DNA of 64,000 nucleotides from Homoserinimonas sp044769865 (GCF_044769865.1 NZ_JBIZWA010000002.1:124001-188000); one strand, 5' to 3'; numbered from the stretch's first letter, positions 1 through 8,277 are shown. Translations and numbers: made by a program. Notes: generated from the letters alone by a model not told the origin.

Positions 1-1
1 G

Positions 2-433
2 CAGGCGAAGTACACGGGGCTCATCATCGCGAGCCTCGGTGACGGTCGCATCGCGAGCGCGAGCCGCCGCGACTACGCGGAGGGTGCCGCCGTAGTACTG
101 CTCAGCGAGGGACACGAGGGCGCGACCTACGAGTTCTCAGGCGATGTGGCCTGGGACTACGACGACCTGGCCCGCGTCGTCTCGACGATCGTTGAACGCG
201 AGGTCGCCTACAAGCGGGTGTCGTCAAAGGACCACCGCAAGATCCTCACGAAGGCGGGTCTCGACATGGGGACCGCGGGCTTCGTCGTCACGCTCGACAC
301 CAACACGAGGGAGGGGGCGCTGGCGGATGCGACAGACACGCTCAGCACCCTCATCGGGCGGCCGACGACTCCGCTCGCCGATGGCCTCGCATCCGCTTAC
401 GCGGAGGCCATGGCCGCGCGCCAACAGGAGTGA
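2..433 (+). CDS. QorB-like NAD(P)H-binding oxidoreductase (SDR/NmrA family), 3' part only
   Basis: This is the C-terminal part of an open frame that enters from the left edge, so the Rossmann nucleotide-binding motif is outside the window. The visible 143 residues match the end of NmrA/QorB-type atypical short-chain dehydrogenases: a tyrosine-rich segment (EFSGDVAWDYDDLARVVS), the 'YKRVSSKDHRKILTKAGLD' region, a 'TNTREGALAD' segment and the closing 'LIGRPTTPLAD' signature. Members reduce quinones or sense NADP(H). The frame stops with TGA and converges with the haemoglobin gene 12 bases later. The exact substrate cannot be told from this fragment. Confidence 0.8.
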   Translation, partial: QAKYTGLIIASLGDGRIASASRRDYAEGAAVVLLSEGHEGATYEFSGDVAWDYDDLARVVSTIVEREVAYKRVSSKDHRKILTKAGLDMGTAGFVVTLDTNTREGALADATDTLSTLIGRPTTPLADGLASAYAEAMAARQQE

Positions 434-445
434 CTGGGGCCTTTC

Positions 446-916
446 TCAGTCCTCGAAGGTGTTGAGGAGGCCGTGTGCCGCGCGGTCGAGGTACGCCCAC
501 AGGGTCGCGTCGTCGAGCGGGCTGAGTTCGAGCGTGTCGAGCGCTCGGCGCATGTTCGCGAGCCAGGCATCGCGGGCCTTCGGGCCGACCTTGTAGGCGG
601 CGTGCCGCATCCGGAGTCGCGGGTGGCCGCGCTGTTCGCTGTAGGTGCCGGGCCCGCCCCAATACTGCTCGAGGAACATCGTGAGGCGCTGCACGGCCCC
701 CTCAAGGTCGTCTGCCGGATACATGGGCCACAGCACCGGGTCCTGCTGCACGCCGTCATAGAACGCCCGCACGAGGCGATCGAAGGTCTCGTGACCGCCG
801 ACCTGCTCAAAGAAGCTTCCGCCGGCGGCCGGGCCGTTCTCGGTCGATCGCAGCGTCACGGGGCTGCGCACGCCCTCGGGGCCGGCGGGAACATCGTTCG
901 GGTGGGACTGGCTCAT
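446..916 (-). CDS. glbO: Group II truncated haemoglobin (trHbO)
   Basis: A 156-residue cytoplasmic haem protein of the truncated 2-on-2 globin family, thought to handle O2, NO or peroxide. An extra N-terminal tail of about 34 residues precedes the globin fold, which begins near 'FFEQVGGHETFDRLVRAFYDG'. Diagnostic group II features are 'LWPMYPADDL' (CD region with the Tyr), 'MFLEQYWGGPGTYSEQRGHP', 'RLRMRHA' carrying the proximal His, and 'DAWL' with the G8 Trp. It overlaps the upstream mscS-like gene by 4 bases (ATGA), so both are probably translated from one mRNA. A link to membrane stress is only inferred from this pairing. Confidence 0.93.
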   Translation of the reverse strand: MSQSHPNDVPAGPEGVRSPVTLRSTENGPAAGGSFFEQVGGHETFDRLVRAFYDGVQQDPVLWPMYPADDLEGAVQRLTMFLEQYWGGPGTYSEQRGHPRLRMRHAAYKVGPKARDAWLANMRRALDTLELSPLDDATLWAYLDRAAHGLLNTFED

Positions 917-1938
917 CGTGGCTCCTTGCGGGTTCGTGCAGGCTTGGGGGAGGCGGGCTCCGAGATCGCGAGCGGACTCGTCTTCGGCGGTCGCGCGCCC
1001 GTGACATTCGTGGCGCCGTCGTAGCCCTTCAAGACAACGCTATTGAGCGCGGGAAGGCGCACGCCCATCTCATCGAGCGTCGCCTTCAGCCGGGCGCGAA
1101 GCTCGCGGGCGACATCGTCCTTGCTCGACGACCTCGTCTTGACGACGAGGCGCACGACGACCGCCTCGGAGGAGATCGACTCGATGCCCCAGATCTCCGG
1201 TTTCTCGAGGATGCGGCTGCGCCACTTGGAGTTCTGGTACATGTCGACCGCGGTTGCGAGCATCCGCTCCTGCACCAGCTCGACATCCGCCTCATAGGGC
1301 ACCGCGAGGTCGATGATCGCGCGCGCCCACCCCTGCGAGAGGTTCCCCACCCGCAGAATCTCGCCGTTGCGCACGAACCAGAGGGTCCCATTGACGTCGC
1401 GCACCTGCGTGACCCGGATGCCGACCACCTCGACGACGCCCGTTGCGGGCCCAAGATCGACGACGTCACCGACGCCGAGCTGGTCCTCCGCAACCATGAA
1501 GATGCCGTTGAGCACATCCTTGACGATGTTCTGCGCACCGAAGCCGAGGCCAGCCCCTACGGCGGCGCTGATGATCGCGAATGCCCCTGAGGCGTTGGGG
1601 AACACCACCCCGACGAGCAGGATGAGCGCGAGCACAACCACGACCGAGGTCACAGCGCTGTTCAGCACGGTTCCCAGCGCCCGCGTGCGCTGCACGACGC
1701 GAGCGGCAGCCAAAGGAGAAGCGGAGAGTGCCTGGGTGTCCTCAACCCTCTGCCGCTTCTTCACGCCGCGCACGACGCGGTCCACGACGCGGGCGATGAT
1801 CCGCAGCAGCACGTAGCGCACCACGATGGAGCCCGCGACGATCAGCAGCACCTTGAGTGGCACCTGCCAGGTGTCGATGAACGCCAGCACATCCGCCCAG
1901 AAGGCGGTCCAATCGAAGGCGGCGGGAGTCTCGTCCAT
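913..1938 (-). CDS. Small-conductance mechanosensitive channel (MscS family)
   Basis: A 341-residue inner-membrane channel that opens on membrane tension and releases solutes after osmotic downshock. There are hydrophobic segments near residues 28-48, 90-112 and a glycine/alanine-rich pore helix about 115-140 ('AIISAAVGAGLGFGAQNIVKDVLNG'-type region, seen in parts). This is followed by the beta domain ('GVGDVVDLG', 'GVVEVVGIRVTQVRDVNGTLWFVRNGEI' region) and a charged C-terminal domain. The basic, Pro-rich C-terminus (about residues 310-341) is likely disordered. A TAGACT -10 element lies 9 bases before the start, giving an mRNA leader of only about 2-3 bases. It is the first gene of a two-gene unit with glbO. 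Confidence 0.93.
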   Translation of the reverse strand: MDETPAAFDWTAFWADVLAFIDTWQVPLKVLLIVAGSIVVRYVLLRIIARVVDRVVRGVKKRQRVEDTQALSASPLAAARVVQRTRALGTVLNSAVTSVVVVLALILLVGVVFPNASGAFAIISAAVGAGLGFGAQNIVKDVLNGIFMVAEDQLGVGDVVDLGPATGVVEVVGIRVTQVRDVNGTLWFVRNGEILRVGNLSQGWARAIIDLAVPYEADVELVQERMLATAVDMYQNSKWRSRILEKPEIWGIESISSEAVVVRLVVKTRSSSKDDVARELRARLKATLDEMGVRLPALNSVVLKGYDGATNVTGARPPKTSPLAISEPASPKPARTRKEPR

Positions 1939-1947
1939 TTGCCGCCA

Positions 1948-1953
1948 AGTCTA
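1948..1953 (-). promoter_or_regulatory. -10 box of the mscS-glbO unit
   Basis: Read on the minus strand this is TAGACT, matching the actinobacterial TANNNT -10. It ends 9 bases before the mscS start codon, so the transcript would be nearly leaderless. No convincing -35 is seen. Confidence 0.5.
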
Positions 1954-1958
1954 AGCGG

Positions 1959-1997
1959 GGTGCCTGCGTGACCCTTTCGAAGGGCCACGCAGGCACC
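1959..1997 (-). terminator. Terminator hairpin downstream of pepN
   Basis: Arms GGTGCCTGCGTG (1959-1970) and CACGCAGGCACC (1986-1997) are perfect 12-base complements, extended inward by CCCTT/AAGGG around a TCG loop. It sits directly after the pepN stop. There is no clear U-tract on the minus strand, so it may be an actinobacterial I-shaped terminator. Confidence 0.75.
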
Positions 1998-2002
1998 AGC
2001 GC

Positions 2003-4543
2003 CTAACGGGCGTCGCGCTCCTGCACGCGCAGTGCACGCTCGACGCCGTCGAGGTTCTCGACCACGAGGCGGCGGAGGGCCGGGATCTCCTGGTTGGCGT
2101 TGAGCCACCGGCGCGTGGCATCCACCAGCTCCTGCGAGGCAAGGGGGGCCGGGTAGAGGCCCACGATGAGGGCGGATGCGATGCCATAGCTGCGCGACTC
2201 CCACAGCGTCAGGAGGGAGGAGAAGTAACGCTCGACGAGCGGCTCGAGCGACGAGGGGTCATTGACGTGCTGCACGCCCATGCCCGTGTGCCGCACGATC
2301 ATGTTGGGCACCGTGTCGGAGTCGACGATCGACGAGAACGCGGCGAGCTTGGCCTCGGCCGTCGGGATCGTCGCGCGGGCTCGCGCTGCCGCCTGCTGGC
2401 CGTTCGCCGTGTTGTCCTTCTCGAGCGCCGCCGCGATCTCGGCCTCGCCGGCAGCGCCGTTGAGCACGAGGCCCTCCAGCAGCTCCCACGAGAGGTCGGT
2501 GTCGATCTCGAGGCCCTCGAGCGTGATCTCGCCATCGCGCAGGCCGCGCAGCGCCTCGGCGTGGTCCTGCGTGGATGCGATCGCCGCGAAGAACTTCACG
2601 AACTGGAACTGGGCATCCGAGCCGGCCTCGGCCTGCTGGGCGAGCGCCCACAGTTCCGTGCCGACCTCCTCGATCGTCTCCGCGCGTGTCGCCGGGTCGA
2701 CGTACATGCGCGCCGTCGTCATGAGCTGGGTCAGGGTCGTACGGATCGTGGTCGACTCGGTCTCGCTCGCGATGTTGCCGAGCACGAGGCGCACGTAGTC
2801 GCTCGCCTTCGTCTCGCCGTCGCGGGTGGAGTCCCACGCCGAACCCCAGACGAGTGCTCGGGCGAGCGGGTCCGAGATGCGGCTGAGGTTCTCGATCGCT
2901 GTCTCGAGCGAGGCGTCGTCCAGGCGGATCTTTGCGTAGGCGAGGTCGTCGTCATTGATGAGCACGAGGGCGGGACGCTGCATGCCGACGAGCTCCGCGA
3001 CATCCGTTCGCTCGCCATCGACGTCGATCTCGACGCGGTGCGAGCGGGTGAGTGCGCCGTCGGCATCGTGGTCGTAGAACCCGATCGCGAGGCGGTGGGG
3101 ACGGATGGTCGGGTAGTCCTCGGGCGCCGTCTGCGCGACCGCGAAGGAGGTGATGCGGCCCTCGGCATCCGTCTCGATCTCGGGGCGGAGCGTATTGACG
3201 CCCGCCGTTTCGAGCCACAGCTTCGACCACGTCGACAGGTCGCGGCCGCTCGTCGCCTCGAGCTCGGTGAGGAGGTCGACGAGTTCCGTGTTGCCCCACG
3301 CGTGCTTCTTGAAGTACGCCGCGACGCCCGAGAAGAACGCCTCACGGCCGACCCAGGCCACGAGCTGCTTGAGCACCGAGCCGCCCTTGGCATAGGTGAT
3401 GCCGTCGAAGTTGACCTGCACGTCCTCGAGGTCGTTGATCGTCGCGACGACGGGGTGCGTCGAGGGCAGCTGGTCCTGCCGGTAGGCCCAGCTCTTCTCC
3501 ATCGCCTGGAAGGTGGTCCACGCCTCGGTCCACTCGGTCGCCTCAGCGGTCGAGATGGTCGAGGCCCACTCCGCGAAGGACTCGTTGAGCCACAGGTCGT
3601 TCCACCACTTCATGGTCACGAGGTCGCCGAACCACATGTGGGCGAGCTCGTGAAGGATCGTGACGACGCGACGCTCCTTGATGGCATCCGTCACCTTGCT
3701 GCGGAAGACGTAGGTCTCGGTGAAGGTGACGCAGCCCGCGTTCTCCATGGCACCCGCGTTGAACTCGGGCACGAAGAGCTGGTCGTACTTCTCGAAGGGG
3801 TAGGCGTAGTCGAACTGTTCCTCGTAGTACTCGAAGCCCTTGCGGGTGATGTCGAAGATGTAGTCGGCATCGAGATACTCGGTGAGGGACTTGCGGCAGA
3901 AGACGCCGAGAGGGATCGTGCGGCCATCGCGGCTCGTGAGCTCGCTGCGCACGACGTCGTAGGGTCCCGCGACGATCGCGGTGATGTAGGAGGAGATGCG
4001 GGGCGTGGGCGCGAAACGCCAGGTGCCGACCTCCCCGTCGATCTCGGGCTCGGGCGTGGGGGAGTTGGAGACGACCTGCCAGCGCGCGGGTGCCGTCACG
4101 GTGAAGGAGAACTCTGCCTTCAGATCGGGCTGCTCGAAGACGGGGAAGACCCGGCGGCTGTCGGGCACCTCGAACTGCGAGTAGAGGTAGACCTCGCCGT
4201 CGACGGGGTCGACGAAGCGGTGCAGGCCCTCGCCCGTGTTGGTGTACTCCATGTCGGCGACGATCGTGAGCTCGTTCCGCTCAGCGAGCGACTCGAGCTG
4301 GATGCGCATGCCGTCGGCGGCAGACACATCGACCTGCTCGCCGTTGAGCGTGATCGAGTGCACGGTGCGCGTGATCGCGTCGATGAAGGTCGACGCTCCC
4401 GCCTCGGCTGTGAAGGCGATCATCGTCGTGCTGCGGAAGGTCTCGTCACCCGTCGTCAGGTCGAGGGCCACATCGTAGCTCTCTACCGAGAGGAGGGCGC
4501 TGCGCTCCTGTGCCTCGAGGCGGGTGAGATTGTCTCCGGGCAT
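2003..4543 (-). CDS. pepN: Aminopeptidase N (M1 family zinc metallopeptidase)
   Basis: An 846-residue cytosolic aminopeptidase that trims N-terminal residues from peptides; the length is normal for actinobacterial PepN. The N-terminal beta domain is followed by the catalytic domain with the GAMEN exopeptidase motif ('FNAGAMENAG', about residue 265) and the zinc site HELAH at about 298-302 with the downstream Glu in 'WLNESFAEW'. The C-terminal helical ERAP1-like domain fills roughly residues 540-840. The start is supported by GGAGGAG on the minus strand about 8 bases upstream. It is transcribed alone, with its own -10 and a hairpin at the 5' end of the mRNA. Confidence 0.97.
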   Translation of the reverse strand: MPGDNLTRLEAQERSALLSVESYDVALDLTTGDETFRSTTMIAFTAEAGASTFIDAITRTVHSITLNGEQVDVSAADGMRIQLESLAERNELTIVADMEYTNTGEGLHRFVDPVDGEVYLYSQFEVPDSRRVFPVFEQPDLKAEFSFTVTAPARWQVVSNSPTPEPEIDGEVGTWRFAPTPRISSYITAIVAGPYDVVRSELTSRDGRTIPLGVFCRKSLTEYLDADYIFDITRKGFEYYEEQFDYAYPFEKYDQLFVPEFNAGAMENAGCVTFTETYVFRSKVTDAIKERRVVTILHELAHMWFGDLVTMKWWNDLWLNESFAEWASTISTAEATEWTEAWTTFQAMEKSWAYRQDQLPSTHPVVATINDLEDVQVNFDGITYAKGGSVLKQLVAWVGREAFFSGVAAYFKKHAWGNTELVDLLTELEATSGRDLSTWSKLWLETAGVNTLRPEIETDAEGRITSFAVAQTAPEDYPTIRPHRLAIGFYDHDADGALTRSHRVEIDVDGERTDVAELVGMQRPALVLINDDDLAYAKIRLDDASLETAIENLSRISDPLARALVWGSAWDSTRDGETKASDYVRLVLGNIASETESTTIRTTLTQLMTTARMYVDPATRAETIEEVGTELWALAQQAEAGSDAQFQFVKFFAAIASTQDHAEALRGLRDGEITLEGLEIDTDLSWELLEGLVLNGAAGEAEIAAALEKDNTANGQQAAARARATIPTAEAKLAAFSSIVDSDTVPNMIVRHTGMGVQHVNDPSSLEPLVERYFSSLLTLWESRSYGIASALIVGLYPAPLASQELVDATRRWLNANQEIPALRRLVVENLDGVERALRVQERDAR

Positions 4544-4577
4544 GCGAATGCTCCTCCATTGTGAGTCGGTTGTCGTG

Positions 4578-4622
4578 CGACGCTGCGCACGTTCGGTGCG
4601 GCAGCCGTCGCCAGCAAGCCTA
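4578..4622 (-). promoter_or_regulatory. pepN promoter -10 and 5'-terminal mRNA hairpin
   Basis: On the minus strand TAGGCT (4617-4622) is a good TANNNT -10. About 7 bases on, the predicted transcript begins with a stable hairpin (4578-4610): CGACG pairs with CGTCG, then GCTG-like and GTGC/GCAC blocks with single-base bulges. A stem at the very 5' end could protect the mRNA. Confidence 0.45.
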
Positions 4623-4634
4623 ATCGCGAGACGG

Positions 4635-5357
4635 TCAGCGGATGCTCGTTGTCACGCCATCCCGCACGGGGACCGCCTGCGCGGCCTCCGTCGGCTGCGG
4701 GGCCTTGGTCAGCAGCCCTCGCGTGTCTGAGATCGCACCCACCAGCATTGCTCGGAGCAGTGCGTCAGGGTCGTCGACGAGCGCATCGGCAGCGGCGAGC
4801 ACCGCCGTGCTCACGATGGCGCGACCTCGGCGCGAGAACGAGACGGGGCGGCGCGACGCTGGGATGCTCGCCGCGAAGTCCTTTGCCCAGGCCATGGCGA
4901 GCGGCGCGCTCGACCATGCCTCCGCAAGGAGCTGCGCTGCGGCATCCGGCTTCGGGCATGCGAGTTCGTCGAGGGCGGCCTCGCACGCGAGCACACCGGC
5001 GGCGAGGCTGCGCTGGGCGGATTCAGCAGCAACTCCGATGGGGGTGACGGCGGCGCGGAGGCCCACGAGGGGCTCGATGATCGGCGAATCGCCGGTGAGT
5101 CCGACGACGCTCGGGATGTGGGTCGCGAGACGCTGGCGTCCCTCGTCGCTCGTGAAGTCGTTGACCCCGCGGGCAAGGAATGCGAGGAAACGGTGTGTGC
5201 ACTGCGGATGGTCACTCCACGTCTCGCCCGCGAGGTAGGAGGCGAACTCCATGAAGCAGGCACCCTGCCGGGGACGGCGGTGGCGTCCCCTCGACAACAC
5301 GGGCATGCCGCCCGGGACCTCCCACGAGAACCGGTCGCGCTGTCCTCCGATAGCCAT
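4635..5357 (-). CDS. Conserved hypothetical protein, function unknown
   Basis: A 240-residue soluble protein with no signal peptide or membrane segment. The ATG at 5357 is chosen because GGAGGTG lies 5-10 bases upstream; the frame is open further upstream but lacks a better site. The N-terminal third is basic ('LSRGRHRRPRQGAC') and contains conserved-looking 'CFMEFASYLAGETWSDHPQCTHRFLAFLARGVND', with two Cys and two His that could bind a metal. The rest is Ala-rich and helical. It is divergent from the DsbA-like gene, with 97 bases between the two starts. I do not recognise a function; the family appears to be confined to actinobacteria, judging only from memory. Confidence 0.7.
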   Translation of the reverse strand: MAIGGQRDRFSWEVPGGMPVLSRGRHRRPRQGACFMEFASYLAGETWSDHPQCTHRFLAFLARGVNDFTSDEGRQRLATHIPSVVGLTGDSPIIEPLVGLRAAVTPIGVAAESAQRSLAAGVLACEAALDELACPKPDAAAQLLAEAWSSAPLAMAWAKDFAASIPASRRPVSFSRRGRAIVSTAVLAAADALVDDPDALLRAMLVGAISDTRGLLTKAPQPTEAAQAVPVRDGVTTSIR

Positions 5358-5402
5358 CAGACACCTCCACGTTGAGACGCATGTGTCCTTACAGTGTGCG
5401 CC

Positions 5403-5448
5403 CCTTGGCGGGGGATTACCAGAGCCAAGGCCCAAGCACGGCTAGCGT
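5403..5448 (+). promoter_or_regulatory. Promoter of the DsbA-like gene with a spaced palindrome
   Basis: TAGCGT at 5443-5448 followed by six bases and the ATG predicts a leaderless transcript. Upstream, CCTTGGC (5403-5409) and GCCAAGG (5424-5430) form perfect 7-base inverted arms separated by 14 bases, placed across the expected -35 region. It could be an operator; no regulator is identified. Confidence 0.45.
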
Positions 5449-5454
5449 GGAGCC

Positions 5455-6081
5455 ATGACTGACATGAACGCCACCGCGCCCACCCGAGTCGATTTCTGGT
5501 TCGATCCCTCCTGCCCGTGGGCCTGGATGACGAGCCGCTGGATCGATGAGGTTGCGGCGCTTCGCGACCTCGATGTGCACTGGCACATCATGAGCCTCGC
5601 CGTGCTCAACGAGGACCGCGACGACCTGTCAGACCACTACCGTGAGTTCCTCCCTCGCGCACGGCGCTACGCCCGCCTCGTCGCGGCCGTCACCGAGGTG
5701 GAGGGCGAGCAGGCGGTCAAGCCGCTGTATGACGCGCTGGGAACGCGCATCCACCCTGGCGGGTCGACCGACGCCGACACCGTCATGCGCGAGGCGCTGG
5801 CCGAAGCGGGGCTCGCCGCCGAGCTCATCGCGCACGCCGACACCGAGGAGTATGAGCCGCAGCTCCGCGCGAGCCACGCTGAGGGCATCGGCCGTGTGGG
5901 CCAGGATGTCGGCACTCCCGTCATCGCGGTCGAAGGCACCGCCTTCTTCGGGCCAGTCATCTCTCCCGCCCCCAAGGGTGAGCAAGCCGCGAAGCTGTGG
6001 GACGGCGTCGTCGCAGTCGCCGCCTACGACGGCTTCTTCGAGCTCAAGCGCTCCCGCACTCGCGGCCCCCAGTTCGACTGA
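5455..6081 (+). CDS. DsbA-like thioredoxin-fold protein (mycothiol nitroreductase Rv2466c family)
   Basis: A 208-residue cytoplasmic protein with the DsbA/FrnE-type thioredoxin fold. The active site 'FWFDPSCPWAWMTSRW' begins near residue 14. The motif is CPWA, so only the first Cys is present, unlike the CPWC of mycobacterial Rv2466c; such monothiol variants are, as far as I recall, common in actinobacteria. The cis-Pro loop is 'VGTPVIAV' and a conserved 'FFGPVISPAP' follows. The family uses mycothiol or related thiols as electron source. No signal peptide. It stands alone, divergent from the gene on its left. Confidence 0.88.
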   Translation: MTDMNATAPTRVDFWFDPSCPWAWMTSRWIDEVAALRDLDVHWHIMSLAVLNEDRDDLSDHYREFLPRARRYARLVAAVTEVEGEQAVKPLYDALGTRIHPGGSTDADTVMREALAEAGLAAELIAHADTEEYEPQLRASHAEGIGRVGQDVGTPVIAVEGTAFFGPVISPAPKGEQAAKLWDGVVAVAAYDGFFELKRSRTRGPQFD

Positions 6082-6105
6082 GCGATGGGGGGTGCGCACC
6101 GCTTC

Positions 6106-6111
6106 TACACT
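6106..6111 (+). promoter_or_regulatory. -10 box of rpiB, leaderless arrangement
   Basis: TACACT is followed by exactly six bases and the ATG at 6118. This spacing puts the transcription start on or next to the A of the start codon. Confidence 0.55.
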
Positions 6112-6117
6112 GGACGG

Positions 6118-6603
6118 ATGCGCATCCACATCGCCACCGATCACGCCGGCCTCGACTTCAGTCGCCACCTGCAGCAGCACCTCGCCGAGCAGGGACATGA
6201 GGTCGTCGACCATGGTCCGAGTGACTATGACCCGCTCGACGACTACCCCTCGTTCTGCATCAACGCGGCCCGGGCCGTCGCACGGGACCAGGAAGTAGGT
6301 GTCGAGGCGCTCGGGGTCGTCTTCGGAGGGTCGGGCAACGGTGAGCAGATCGCGGCCAACAAGGTCACGGGCATCCGTGCCGCCCTCGTGTGGAGCACCG
6401 CGACGGCCGAACTTGCGCGCGAGCACAACAACGCCAACGTGATCTCGATCGGTGCGCGCCAGCACCCTGTCGAAGATGTCGTCTCGTTCATCGACACCTT
6501 CATCGCGACGCCGTTCCCCGGCGAGGAGCGGCACGCCCGTCGCATCGCGCAGCTCGGCGAGTACGAGACGACAGGCCTGATCGCGGGCCACGAGATCGTC
6601 TGA
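6118..6603 (+). CDS. rpiB: Ribose-5-phosphate isomerase B
   Basis: A 161-residue enzyme that interconverts ribose-5-phosphate and ribulose-5-phosphate in the pentose phosphate pathway. It shows 'IHIATDHAGLDF' at the N-terminus, the phosphate/active-site segment 'GGSGNGEQIAANKV' typical of actinobacterial RpiB (where E. coli has GSGIGMSIAANK), 'REHNNANVISIGARQ' and 'FPGEERHARRI'. The ATG at 6118 is preferred over one 33 bases upstream because the protein then starts at the first beta strand and a TACACT -10 lies six bases before it. The DNA glycosylase gene starts 15 bases after the stop. Confidence 0.96.
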   Translation: MRIHIATDHAGLDFSRHLQQHLAEQGHEVVDHGPSDYDPLDDYPSFCINAARAVARDQEVGVEALGVVFGGSGNGEQIAANKVTGIRAALVWSTATAELAREHNNANVISIGARQHPVEDVVSFIDTFIATPFPGEERHARRIAQLGEYETTGLIAGHEIV

Positions 6604-6618
6604 GGCCCGGCTACTCCC

Positions 6619-7632
6619 ATGCCTGAGGGTCACTCCGTCCACCGCATCGCGCGGCAGTTCTCCCTGCACTTCGTCGGCCACACGGTCGCCGTGTCGTCCC
6701 CGCAGGGGCGCTTCGCGTCGGGGGCGGCCCAGCTCGACGGGCACCGGATGGTCGACGCGGTCGCGGTCGGCAAGCAGATGTTCCTCGAGTTCGACCACGG
6801 GCTCTGGATGCGCGTGCACCTCGGCCTCTACGGCGCCTGGGACTTCGCGGGCGACATCACCGCTGACGCGACCACCGCATCCGCCGACGGCCGCATGGGC
6901 CAGACCAACATGCGCGGCACGATCGTCGACGCCTTCGAGGGCAAGGTTCCTGATGCCGCGGGCGCACGCGGTGAGAATGAGGCGAGCCTGCGCAGCATCG
7001 GCGCCCCGCGCCGCACGCGCCTCCGCATGGCCGAGAACGAGAAGCTCGGCGACGACATCGCGGTGTTTCCCCCGGAACCCGTGGGGCAGGTGCGGGTGCG
7101 CCTGCTCACCGCCGTCGCGGTCGCCGACCTGCGGGGCCCGACCGCGTGCGAGGTGCAGACACCGGACGAGGTCGCCGCGTCGATGGCGAAGCTCGGTCCC
7201 GACCCACTCGTGGGCGACCCCGGCGAGGGCGAGGAGCGTTTCGTCGCCGCCGTTCGCCGCACGACGACGCCCATCGGCCTCCTGCTCATGGATCAGAAGG
7301 TCGTGAGCGGCATCGGCAACGTCTACCGTGCGGAGCTGCTGTACCGCGCCCGACTCGACCCGCACACGCCGGGCAAGCAGGTGCCGGAGGAGCTCGTGCG
7401 CGAGCTCTGGCGTGACTGGGTGTACCTGCTCGGCGTGGGCGTCGAGACCGGCCAGATGATGACGATGGACGGACTGGAGGGCGAGGCCTATCGCGCCGCG
7501 CTCGCGAGCCGCGACGACCGCCACTGGGTCTACCACCGCGCTGGGGAGCCGTGCCGGGTGTGCGGCACCAACATCGCGATGGAGATCGCCGCTGGCCGCA
7601 AGCTCTACTGGTGTCCGCGCTGCCAGAAGTGA
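6619..7632 (+). CDS. Fpg/Nei family DNA glycosylase/AP lyase
   Basis: A 337-residue base-excision repair enzyme that removes oxidised bases and cleaves the abasic site. Pro2-Glu3 ('PEGHSVHR') supply the catalytic N-terminus. The helix-two-turn-helix region is 'SGIGNVYRAELLYRARL', and the C-terminal zinc finger is 'CRVCGT ... YWCPRCQK'. An insert of about 60 residues (about 80-140, 'AGARGENEASLRSIGAPRRTRLRM') lies between the N-terminal sheet strands; it is familiar from actinobacterial Nei-type proteins. 'PEGHS' points to the Nei1/Nei-like branch rather than MutM ('PELPE'). It lies directly behind rpiB and is probably cotranscribed. Confidence 0.93.
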   Translation: MPEGHSVHRIARQFSLHFVGHTVAVSSPQGRFASGAAQLDGHRMVDAVAVGKQMFLEFDHGLWMRVHLGLYGAWDFAGDITADATTASADGRMGQTNMRGTIVDAFEGKVPDAAGARGENEASLRSIGAPRRTRLRMAENEKLGDDIAVFPPEPVGQVRVRLLTAVAVADLRGPTACEVQTPDEVAASMAKLGPDPLVGDPGEGEERFVAAVRRTTTPIGLLLMDQKVVSGIGNVYRAELLYRARLDPHTPGKQVPEELVRELWRDWVYLLGVGVETGQMMTMDGLEGEAYRAALASRDDRHWVYHRAGEPCRVCGTNIAMEIAAGRKLYWCPRCQK

Positions 7633-7653
7633 GGCGTCTGCCATGATTTCCCC

Positions 7654-8277
7654 ATGCGGCACACACCTCACTTCATCATCACCGACCCTGATGAGGTCAA
7701 ACGGCTGATCCGGCGCAATCCATGGGCGACGATCGTCTCCCACACCGCGAAGGGCCTTGTCGCATCCCACTATCCCGTCGTGCTCGAGGAGGGGCGCGAC
7801 GAGATCAGCATCGTCAGCCACGTCGGCCGTCCCGACGATCGCTCGCTCGAGCTCGGCCAGCATGAGGTCATGGTCATCATCCAGGGGCCGCACGGCTACG
7901 TCTCGCCCGGCTGGTATGGCGACGGCCCGGCCGTGCCGACCTGGAACCACGTGACCGCACACCTCTATGGAACGCCCGAGATCCTCAGCGATGAAGAGAA
8001 CTGGCAGGTGCTCACCGACCTCGTGCACCGCTTCGAAGACGCGATGCCGCATCCGAAACTGCTGGAAGACAACGAGGAGTACGGCCGCAGCATCATGTCG
8101 GGCACGGTCGGGTTCCGCCTCAGGGTCGAGCGCTTCGAGGCGCGAGCGAAGCTGAGCCAGAACAAGCCGGCCGAGGTCGTCGAGTCGGTCATGCAGGGTC
8201 TGGAAGGCGGCGGAGACTACGCCGATCCGCAGCTCGTGGACGAGATGCGGCGAGTGCACGGGGCAGCGGATGACTAG
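7654..8277 (+). CDS. PaiB-like FMN-binding protein
   Basis: A 207-residue member of the PaiB/FMN-binding split-barrel family, annotated in databases as FMN-binding negative transcriptional regulator; PaiB of Bacillus affects protease expression, but enzyme activity is equally possible. Family marks are 'RRNPWATIVSHTAKGLVASHYP', 'SHVGRPD', 'VMVIIQGPHGYVSPGWYG' and 'VPTWNHVTAHLYG'. No DNA-binding domain is visible, so a regulatory role is not shown here. Its end overlaps the following amidohydrolase by 8 bases, which argues for translational coupling. Confidence 0.9.
   Translation: MRHTPHFIITDPDEVKRLIRRNPWATIVSHTAKGLVASHYPVVLEEGRDEISIVSHVGRPDDRSLELGQHEVMVIIQGPHGYVSPGWYGDGPAVPTWNHVTAHLYGTPEILSDEENWQVLTDLVHRFEDAMPHPKLLEDNEEYGRSIMSGTVGFRLRVERFEARAKLSQNKPAEVVESVMQGLEGGGDYADPQLVDEMRRVHGAADD

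Noticed and set aside
2267..4564. 765-codon open frame opposite pepN
   Set aside because: Arg/Val/Leu-rich antisense shadow caused by high GC at third codon positions; no family motif, and pepN is certain.
5629..8259. 876-codon minus-strand open frame
   Set aside because: Runs across four real plus-strand genes with clear motifs; composition is that of a shadow frame.
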